Source: Sphingomonas hengshuiensis (GTDB lineage: Bacteria; Pseudomonadota; Alphaproteobacteria; Sphingomonadales; Sphingomonadaceae). From it: a stretch of 12,168 nucleotides of DNA. Shown here piece after piece: positions 6,435 to 12,168 of this stretch; position 1 is the first letter of the stretch; the number at the start of each line of letters is the position of its first letter. The notes under the pieces were generated by a model. It had not been told where the DNA came from. It made no database searches and saw nothing but the letters and a program-made list of their open reading frames with translations. A program made the position numbers and the translations under genes. Where the stretch lies: positions 1-12,168 of the forward strand of contig QFNF01000052.1 in the NCBI GenBank assembly GCA_003240755.1, written 5' to 3'.

Positions 6435-7793
6435 ATGCGCTATCTTCCCCTGACCCCGACCGACCGCGCGGACATGCTGTCCGTGATCGGTGCCGACAGC
6501 ATCGACGCCCTGTTCGTCGACGTCCCCGAATCCGCCCGGCTCGACGGGCCGGTGCCCGGCCTGCCCAACCATGCCAGCGAACTGGCGGTCGAACGGCACC
6601 TGTCGGCGCTGGCGGCGAAGAATGTCGCGGCGGGGTCGGTGCCGTTCTTCCTCGGCTGTGGCGCCTATCGCCATCATGTGCCCGCCAGCGTCGACCACCT
6701 GATCCAGCGCGGCGAATATCTGACCGCCTATACCCCCTACCAGCCGGAAATCGCGCAGGGCACGCTCCAGATGCTGTTCGAATTCCAGAGCCAGGTCGCC
6801 CGGCTGCTGGGCTGCGACGTGGCGAACGCGTCGATGTACGACGGATCGACCGCGGCCTGGGAAGCGGTGACGATGGCGCGCCGCGTTACGCGCAAGGCCA
6901 GGGCGGTGTTTTCGGGCGGGGTGCATCCGCATTACGTCTCGGTCGCGAAGACGATGGCGAAGTTCACCGGCGATGTGCTGACGACCTCGCTGCCGGAACT
7001 GGGTGCCGTGAGCGACGATGACGCGGTGATCGCGGCGATCGACGCCGACACCTCGTGCGTCGTGGTGCAGTATCCCGACATTCTCGGCCGCATCCCCGAC
7101 CTGCGGCGCATCGCCGATGCGGCGCACGCGGTGAAGGCGCTGCTGATCGCGGTCGTGACCGAACCGGTAGCGCTGGGCGCGATCGAGGCGCCGGGCAATC
7201 TCGGCGCGGATATCGTCGTCGGCGAGGGCCAGTCGCTGGGCGTCGGCCTCCAGTTCGGCGGCCCCTATGTCGGCCTGTTCGCCTGCTCGGAAAAGCTGGT
7301 TCGGCAGATGCCGGGGCGGCTGTGCGGTGAAACGGTCGATGCCGAGGGCAAGCGCGGCTTCGTGCTGACGCTGTCGACGCGCGAGCAACATATCCGCCGG
7401 GAAAAGGCGACGTCGAACATCTGCACCAATTCGGGGCTGTGTGCGCTCGCCTTCTCGATCCATCTGACGCTGCTCGGCGAAAAGGGGCTGCGGCAACTGG
7501 CCGAGGTCAACCATGCCAGGGCCTGCGCCACCGCCGACCGGCTGGCGCAGGTTCCGGGCGTCGAGCTGGTCAACGACAGCTTCTTCAACGAATTCACGCT
7601 GAAGCTGCCGACCGAAGCGCGGCCGGTGGTGCGCGAACTGGCGGATCGCGGCGTGCTGGCCGGCGTGTCGCTCGGGCGGCTCTATCCGGGTGACGATCGC
7701 CTTGCGAACGGACTGGTCGTGGCGGTGACGGAAACCGTGACCGACGAAGATATCGAGGCGCTGGCGACGGCCCTCACGGAGGTACTGGCATGA
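6435..7793 (+). CDS. gcvPA: glycine dehydrogenase (decarboxylating), subunit 1 (split P protein N-terminal half)
   Basis: A 452-residue subunit of the glycine decarboxylase P protein. With GcvPB it forms the PLP enzyme that decarboxylates glycine and loads the aminomethyl group onto lipoyl-GcvH. Recognisable blocks are [15 protein letters not shown] at the start, [19 protein letters not shown] (72-90), [21 protein letters not shown] (98-118), [15 protein letters not shown] (130-144) and [23 protein letters not shown] near residues 316-338. It lacks the PLP lysine, which belongs to the B subunit. The ATG at 6435 is chosen over an upstream in-frame start because of AAGGA (6425-6429) five bases before it and the family-typical N-terminus; the upstream start lies next to the repeat. 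It ends overlapping gcvPB by ATGA. Confidence 0.96.
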   Translation: MRYLPLTPTDRADMLSVIGADSIDALFVDVPESARLDGPVPGLPNHASELAVERHLSALAAKNVAAGSVPFFLGCGAYRHHVPASVDHLIQRGEYLTAYTPYQPEIAQGTLQMLFEFQSQVARLLGCDVANASMYDGSTAAWEAVTMARRVTRKARAVFSGGVHPHYVSVAKTMAKFTGDVLTTSLPELGAVSDDDAVIAAIDADTSCVVVQYPDILGRIPDLRRIADAAHAVKALLIAVVTEPVALGAIEAPGNLGADIVVGEGQSLGVGLQFGGPYVGLFACSEKLVRQMPGRLCGETVDAEGKRGFVLTLSTREQHIRREKATSNICTNSGLCALAFSIHLTLLGEKGLRQLAEVNHARACATADRLAQVPGVELVNDSFFNEFTLKLPTEARPVVRELADRGVLAGVSLGRLYPGDDRLANGLVVAVTETVTDEDIEALATALTEVLA

Positions 7794-9364
7794 GCGTGAA
7801 CCAGAGCGGCTGGCGTCCCGAAATGGGCGAGGCTTCGGCAGCGGCACATGCGACCTTCACCGGCAACCGCGCGCTGATGCTGGAGGAAGCGCTGATCTTC
7901 GAGATCGGATCGACTGAAACCACCGGCGTCGACATCGACGAAGCGCCGAAGGTCGCGTCGCGCCTCGGCGGCCATGCCCGCAAGGGCGCGATCGGCCTGC
8001 CGGGCCTGTCGGAGCCGGAGGCGGTGCGCCATTACACCCGCCTGTCGCGGCAGAATTATGCGATCGATCTCGGGCTGTTCCCGCTGGGGTCGTGCACGAT
8101 GAAGCATAATCCGCGCCTCAACGAGCGGATGGCACGGCTGCCCGGTTTTGCCGATCTCCACCCGCTGGGGCCGGTCGACACCGTGCAGGGCGCGCTGGAG
8201 GTGATCCATCAGCTCGCGCACTGGCTGGTGACGCTGACCAACATGGATTCGGTCGCGATGAGCCCGAAGGCCGGGGCGCATGGCGAACTGTGCGGCATCC
8301 TTGCTATCAAGGCGGCGCTGGAAAAGCGCGGGGAGGGGCATCGCAAGACGATTCTCGTTCCCGAATCCGCGCATGGCACCAATCCGGCAACGGCTGCGTT
8401 CGCGGGCTTCACCGTGAAGGCGATCCCCGCCACCGCCGATGGCCGCGTCGATACCCAGGCATTGAAGGACCGGCTGGGGCCGGACGTCGCGGGCGTGATG
8501 ATTACCAATCCGAACACCTGCGGGCTGTTCGAACGCGATCTGAAGGAAATTTCCGACGCGGTGCATGCCGCCGGCGGCTATGTCTATTGCGACGGCGCGA
8601 ACTTCAACGCGATCGTCGGGCGGGTGCGGCCGGGCGACCTCGGCGTCGATGCGATGCATATCAACCTGCACAAGACCTTCTCGACCCCGCATGGCGGCGG
8701 CGGTCCGGGATCGGGGCCGGTGGTGTTCTCTAAGGCGCTGACCCCGTTCGCGCCGCTGCCCTTCGTCGAGCAGCAGGGCGACCGCTTCGTACTGGTCGAG
8801 GAGGAAACGGCGGGCGAGCATCACGCCGACAGCTTCGGCCGGATGGTCGCCTTCCATGGCCAGATGGGCATGTTCACCCGCGCGCTGTCGTATATCCTCA
8901 GCCACGGCGCCGACGGGTTGAAGCAGGTGTCGGAAGACGCGGTGCTGAACGCCAACTATGTGCTGCGCAGCCTCGACGATACGCTCGACGCGCCGTTCGG
9001 CGATAGCGGCCCGTGCATGCACGAGGCGCTGTTCAGCGATGCGAACCTGGCGGAAGGCTTCTCGACGCTCGACGTCGCCAAGGGGCTGATCGACGAAGGC
9101 TATCACCCGATGACGGTGTATTTCCCGCTGGTCGTCCACGGCGCGATGCTGGTCGAGCCGACCGAAACCGAAAGCAAGGCCGCGCTCGATCAGTTCATCG
9201 GCGCGCTGAAATCGGTCGGGGAACGTGCGAAGGCGGGCGACACGGCGCTCAAGTCCGCGCCGCACTTCGCCCCCCGTCGTCGCCTCGACGAGACGCTGGC
9301 CGCGCGCAAGCCGGTACTGGCGTGGAAGGAAGGCGTTGCTCCGGTGGCCGAAGCCGCGGAGTAA
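7790..9364 (+). CDS. gcvPB: glycine dehydrogenase (decarboxylating), subunit 2 (split P protein C-terminal half, PLP-binding)
   Basis: A 524-residue subunit carrying the PLP site of glycine decarboxylase. The Schiff-base lysine is Lys295 in [22 protein letters not shown], followed by the glycine-rich loop (301-310). Asp268 in YCDGANFNA would hold the PLP ring nitrogen, and [14 protein letters not shown] (193-206) is also conserved. Other family blocks are [18 protein letters not shown] (95-112) and [20 protein letters not shown] (7778-7783), inside the end of gcvPA, stands 6 bases before the ATG, and the ATGA overlap with gcvPA suggests coupled, equal production of the two halves of the alpha2-beta2 enzyme. 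Length is normal for the split form. The C-terminal ~30 residues ([20 protein letters not shown]) are a variable tail. Last gene of the gcv operon. Confidence 0.97.
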   Translation: MSVNQSGWRPEMGEASAAAHATFTGNRALMLEEALIFEIGSTETTGVDIDEAPKVASRLGGHARKGAIGLPGLSEPEAVRHYTRLSRQNYAIDLGLFPLGSCTMKHNPRLNERMARLPGFADLHPLGPVDTVQGALEVIHQLAHWLVTLTNMDSVAMSPKAGAHGELCGILAIKAALEKRGEGHRKTILVPESAHGTNPATAAFAGFTVKAIPATADGRVDTQALKDRLGPDVAGVMITNPNTCGLFERDLKEISDAVHAAGGYVYCDGANFNAIVGRVRPGDLGVDAMHINLHKTFSTPHGGGGPGSGPVVFSKALTPFAPLPFVEQQGDRFVLVEEETAGEHHADSFGRMVAFHGQMGMFTRALSYILSHGADGLKQVSEDAVLNANYVLRSLDDTLDAPFGDSGPCMHEALFSDANLAEGFSTLDVAKGLIDEGYHPMTVYFPLVVHGAMLVEPTETESKAALDQFIGALKSVGERAKAGDTALKSAPHFAPRRRLDETLAARKPVLAWKEGVAPVAEAAE

Positions 9365-9390
9365 TTCCGCCCGATAACGGCCGCCGCCCG

Positions 9391-9448
9391 CCGCGCGCGT
9401 CCATCCTCATGCGGTCGATGCGGCATGTAATCGGATGGACGGGCGCGG
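9391..9448. terminator. candidate two-way terminator between gcvPB and the EamA gene
   Basis: CCGCGC-g-CGTCCATCC (9391-9406) pairs with GGATGGACG-g-GCGCGG (9433-9448), i.e. 15 pairs with one mismatch. The 26-base loop holds a second stem, CATGC (9408-9412) with GCATG (9423-9427). It lies 26 bp beyond the gcvPB stop, between convergent genes. There is no clear T-run, so it may act with Rho or by blocking exonucleases. Confidence 0.5.
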
Positions 9449-9498
9449 TGCGGTACGGGCAACCGGGGGTGAATCGGAACGTCATGCGGGCAGGCACG

Positions 9499-9516
9499 GT
9501 CCGGCGTCGACCGGAC
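9499..9516 (-). terminator. short hairpin just past the EamA-family gene stop
   Basis: GTCCGG (9499-9504) pairs with CCGGAC (9511-9516) around a 6-base loop, starting 4 bases beyond the stop of the minus-strand gene. There is no T-run. Possible terminator or 3' end stabiliser. Confidence 0.3.
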
Positions 9517-9520
9517 GCGC

Positions 9521-10417
9521 CTAATCCTCCTCGACCATCGCCCGCACCTTCTGCCGGCCGAGGCGGTGTTCGCGCCAGACGATGAACAGGCCGCTGGCGA
9601 TGATGACCGGCGCGCCGACCCAGGTCATCGGTGTCGGCAGCACCCCGAACAGCAGGAAGCCGTAGATGGTGGCCCACAGCAGCCCCGAATAGTCCATCGG
9701 CACCACCACGGCCACCGGCGCGGCACGCGACGCGGCGGTCAGGGCGATCTGTCCCATCCCGCCGACCACCCCGATCGCGACCAGGACGAGCCAGGTCAGC
9801 CAGTCATGCCCGCGCAGGTCGAAGGCATAGGCGACCGCGATGATCGGCAGCGTGAGCGTCGAGAACCAGAACACCGTCGTCCCGGCCGGTTCGTCGCGCA
9901 ACTGGCGCAGCAGGATGGCGACGACGGCAACGAACAGCGCCGCCAGCAGCCCGACGATCGCGCCGAACAGGGGGACGTGCGAGCTGCCGGGCTGTGCGAC
10001 GATCAGCACGCCGACGAACCCGACCAGCACCGCGCTCCACCGTTGCCATCCCGTCGGTTCGCGCAGCACCAGCGCGCCCAGCAGCGTCGCGAAGATCGGC
10101 ACCGTGAACTGGAACGTGGTCGCCTCCGCCAGAGGCAGCAGCAGCACCGCGCCAAAGGTGAACACCATCCCGACCAGCCCGACCATCGATCGCGCCAGAT
10201 GCCCCTTGAACCGCGCGGTGCGAAGCGAACCCAGCCCGGGGCCCGCGGCCACGAAGGCCAGCACGATCGGCAGCGCACAGGCCTGGCGGAAGAACATCGT
10301 TTCGGGCAAGGACGCCCCCCGCGTCTCCGCCAGCTTGATGAGCGCCGACATGGTCGACAGGAAGAAGATGGCGAGGAGGCGAAGCGCCAACCCCGACAGG
10401 ATATGGTCGCCGGGCAT
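9521..10417 (-). CDS. EamA / drug-metabolite transporter (DMT) superfamily inner-membrane permease
   Basis: A 298-residue, very hydrophobic protein with about ten membrane helices in two EamA repeats. The first repeat covers roughly residues 8-142 (LALRLLAIFFLSTMSALIKL, FFRQACALPIVLAFVAAG, LVGMVFTFGAVLLLPLAEA, TVPIFATLLGALVLREP, RWSAVLVGFVGVLIVAQPG). The second runs from about 149 to 282 (FGAIVGLLAALFVAVVAILL, STLTLPIIAVAYAF, VLVAIGVVGGMGQIALTAA, YSGLLWATIYGFLLFG, GAPVIIASGLFIVWREHRLG). The pattern of helix 4 to 5, ATTFQFTVPIFATLLGALVLREP, is typical of the family. Such proteins export or import small metabolites; the substrate cannot be told from sequence. The ATG at 10417 gives the standard ~300-residue length; a frame to 10582 would add 55 basic, non-family residues. 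No strong Shine-Dalgarno is seen. Divergent from proS. Confidence 0.93.
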   Translation of the reverse strand: MPGDHILSGLALRLLAIFFLSTMSALIKLAETRGASLPETMFFRQACALPIVLAFVAAGPGLGSLRTARFKGHLARSMVGLVGMVFTFGAVLLLPLAEATTFQFTVPIFATLLGALVLREPTGWQRWSAVLVGFVGVLIVAQPGSSHVPLFGAIVGLLAALFVAVVAILLRQLRDEPAGTTVFWFSTLTLPIIAVAYAFDLRGHDWLTWLVLVAIGVVGGMGQIALTAASRAAPVAVVVPMDYSGLLWATIYGFLLFGVLPTPMTWVGAPVIIASGLFIVWREHRLGRQKVRAMVEED

Positions 10418-10543
10418 GGCGCGGGGCTTAGGCGCGGATGCTGCGCTGCACAAGGTCGCAGGCAGGCGACCGTGCGGTTCGCGCCAGGCGATGTCGATGA
10501 CCGCGTCATGCGCGACCCTCCGGCCATGCCGCCTCCGGCCCGA

Positions 10544-10571
10544 TCGCGACGCGGTCGCGACGCGGTCGCGA
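10544..10571. repeat. 11-bp tandem repeat with three TCGCGA palindromes
   Basis: TCGCGACGCGG occurs at 10544-10554 and 10555-10565, followed by a partial third copy TCGCGA (10566-10571). The palindrome TCGCGA therefore repeats every 11 bp, about one helical turn, in the spacer between the EamA gene and proS. It lies just upstream of the candidate proS promoter, so a regulator site is possible but unproven. Confidence 0.85.
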
Positions 10572-10588
10572 TGGAGCCGCATCCCCGC

Positions 10589-10618
10589 TTGGCGAACCGC
10601 CCCGTTTGCCGCTATCGC
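10589..10618 (+). promoter_or_regulatory. candidate promoter of proS, close to the start codon
   Basis: TTGGCG (10589-10594) and GCTATCGC (10611-10618) fit the alphaproteobacterial pattern TTGACG-...-GCTANAWC with six of eight matches at the -10. The predicted transcript would begin at about 10625, almost at the ATG (10627), and no Shine-Dalgarno is seen, so the mRNA may be leaderless. Confidence 0.4.
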
Positions 10619-10626
10619 GCTGCCCC

Positions 10627-12159
10627 ATGAAGCACGCTCTCAACGTCACGCGCGAACAGGATTTCGCCGCCTGGTATCAAGCCGTCATCACCGAGGCCGA
10701 TCTGGCCGAGGAATCCGGGGTGCGCGGGTGCATGGTCATCCGGCCATGGGGCTATGGCATCTGGGAGCGGATCCAGCGGCTGCTCGACGACCGGATCAAG
10801 GCGACGGGGCACGAGAACTGCTATTTCCCGCTGTTCATCCCCTTGAGCTATTTCGAGAAGGAGGCCGAGCATGTCGACGGCTTTGCCAAGGAGATGGCGG
10901 TCGTCACCCACCACCGGCTGGTGGCGGACGGCAAGGGCGGGCTGACCCCCGACCCCGAAGCGAAGCTGGAGGAGCCGTTGGTCGTGCGGCCGACCAGCGA
11001 GACGGTGATCGGCACCGCCTTTTCGCGCTGGGTCCAGTCGTGGCGCGACCTGCCGGTGCTCATCAACCAGTGGGCGAACGTCGTCCGCTGGGAAATGCGC
11101 ACCCGCATGTTCCTGCGCACCGCCGAATTCCTGTGGCAGGAAGGGCATACCGCCCATGCCACTGCGCAGGAGGCGCGGGACGAGACGCTCAGGATGCTCG
11201 AAGTCTATCGCGAGTTCGCGGAAACCTGTCTCGGCTTGCATGTCATCGCGGGCGAGAAGCCGGAGAATGAACGCTTCCCCGGTGCGGTCGCGACCTACAG
11301 CATCGAAGCGATGATGCAGGATGGCAAGGCGTTGCAGGCGGGCACGTCGCACTTCCTCGGTACCAATTTCGCCCAGGCGCAGAACATCCGCTTCCAGAAT
11401 GCCGAGGGGCAGTTCGAACACGCCAACACGACGAGCTGGGGCGTGTCGACGCGGATGATCGGCGGGGTCATCATGGTGCATGGCGACGACGATGGGCTGC
11501 GCGTGCCGCCGGCGATCGCGCCGTGGCAGGTGGTGATCGTGCCGATGCTGCGCGACGCGCCGGAGGACGAGCCGTTGATCGCCTATTGCCGCGAACTGCA
11601 GGTGTCGCTGGCCAGGCAGACGGCGCTGGGCGAACCGGTCCGCGCCCTGCTCGACCTGAAGCCGGCCAAGGCCGCGACCAAGCGCTGGGGATGGGTCAAG
11701 AAGGGCGCGCCGATCATCATCGAGGTCGGCGGACGCGACATGGCCGGCGGCAACGTCTCGGTCGTGCGGCGCGACCGGTTGTATCGGAACGACGGCAAGC
11801 TCGACAGTGCGATCGTCGCACGGGACGGGTTCGCCGGCGAGGTCGGCGCGATGCTGGCCGATATCCAGGCGACGTTGCTGGCGCAGTCGACCGAAAGATT
11901 GCGCGCCCAGATCGCACCGGTCGATGACTGGGCCGACGTCGAGGCGCATTTCGCGCCGGGCGTGAAGAACCCCGGCTGGCTCGATGTGCGCTGGTCGAAA
12001 CCGACCGGCGCCGCGCTGGAGGCGGTGGTACAGCGGCTGAAGGGGTTGAAGATCACCATCCGCAACGCACCCCTAGGCCAAACCGGCTGCGACGACGGGC
12101 CTTGCGTGTTTACCGGTGCGCCAGCGGTAGAGCGGGTGCTGATCGGGCGGGCGTACTGA
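10627..12159 (+). CDS. proS: prolyl-tRNA synthetase, archaeal/eukaryotic-like type (ProS type 3)
   Basis: A 510-residue class II enzyme that charges tRNA-Pro with proline. Seen: IRPWGYGIWERIQ (38-50, motif 1 region), NCYFPLFIPLSYF (64-76), VVRPTSETVI (119-128), RWEMRTRMFLRTAEFLWQEG (154-173, motif 2), GTSHFLGTNFAQ (239-250) and HGDDDGLRVPPAIAPWQVVI (285-304, motif 3 into the anticodon-binding domain). There is no INS editing domain between motifs 2 and 3, so this is not the long bacterial type 1. Sequence character and length match the archaeal/eukaryotic-like group, including the C-terminal extension ending in GRAY, whose final tyrosine is conserved. The usual four-cysteine zinc site appears reduced: only Cys488 and Cys493 remain (TGCDDGPCVFTG). 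ATG 10627 is chosen over a TTG seven codons upstream by similarity of MKHALNVTREQDFAAWY to the family. Confidence 0.96.
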   Translation: MKHALNVTREQDFAAWYQAVITEADLAEESGVRGCMVIRPWGYGIWERIQRLLDDRIKATGHENCYFPLFIPLSYFEKEAEHVDGFAKEMAVVTHHRLVADGKGGLTPDPEAKLEEPLVVRPTSETVIGTAFSRWVQSWRDLPVLINQWANVVRWEMRTRMFLRTAEFLWQEGHTAHATAQEARDETLRMLEVYREFAETCLGLHVIAGEKPENERFPGAVATYSIEAMMQDGKALQAGTSHFLGTNFAQAQNIRFQNAEGQFEHANTTSWGVSTRMIGGVIMVHGDDDGLRVPPAIAPWQVVIVPMLRDAPEDEPLIAYCRELQVSLARQTALGEPVRALLDLKPAKAATKRWGWVKKGAPIIIEVGGRDMAGGNVSVVRRDRLYRNDGKLDSAIVARDGFAGEVGAMLADIQATLLAQSTERLRAQIAPVDDWADVEAHFAPGVKNPGWLDVRWSKPTGAALEAVVQRLKGLKITIRNAPLGQTGCDDGPCVFTGAPAVERVLIGRAY

Positions 12160-12168
12160 TATCTGCGT

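Noticed and set aside
10418..10582. 55-residue extension of the EamA transporter
   Set aside because: The extension is highly basic, runs into the 11-bp tandem repeat and is absent in the family; ATG 10417 gives the normal ten-helix length.
10612..11949. Long minus-strand open frame opposite proS, and similar ones opposite gcvPA and gcvPB
   Set aside because: Same antisense GC effect; compositions rich in R, H, D and Q, with no domain or start signal.

Overview
The window is GC-rich chromosomal DNA with tightly packed, overlapping genes and short conserved housekeeping operons. Protein sequences, gene order (ispH-thrB-rnhA; gcvT-gcvH-gcvPA-gcvPB behind a tandem glycine riboswitch) and the style of the short palindromic repeats all suggest an alphaproteobacterium of the sphingomonad group (Sphingomonas or a close relative). 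This is inferred from protein and repeat character only; there is no rRNA marker here.

Layout. Positions 1-149 hold a short unknown reading frame, possibly cut by the window edge. Positions 198-365 hold three related repeat elements between convergent genes. Positions 386-3403 are a four-gene minus-strand operon, ispH > thrB > rnhA > spermidine-synthase-like gene, in which every junction overlaps by 1 or 4 bases. Between ispH and a divergent lipoprotein gene (3642-4292) lies a perfect 34-bp inverted repeat. From about 4429 to 9364 is the plus-strand glycine cleavage operon: a two-aptamer glycine riboswitch, gcvT, gcvH, a long imperfect inverted repeat inside the operon, then gcvPA and gcvPB joined by an ATGA overlap. 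A convergent minus-strand EamA-family transporter gene follows (9521-10417). After a divergent spacer with an 11-bp tandem repeat, proS (10627-12159) runs almost to the window end.

How the genes work together. The gcv genes encode the T, H and split P proteins of the glycine cleavage system, which oxidises glycine to CO2, ammonia and a methylene group carried on tetrahydrofolate. The L protein is not in the window. The riboswitch can sense glycine and switch on the operon. The minus-strand operon mixes isoprenoid synthesis (IspH), threonine synthesis (ThrB) and RNA/DNA hybrid removal (RNase HI), a known alphaproteobacterial grouping rather than one pathway.

This is mostly core genome and I see no clear new defence, mobile or biosynthetic system. 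The points most worth a second look are the perfect palindrome between two divergent promoters (3451-3532), the repeat placed inside the gcv operon (6264-6379), and the archaeal/eukaryotic-type prolyl-tRNA synthetase whose C-terminal zinc site looks eroded.
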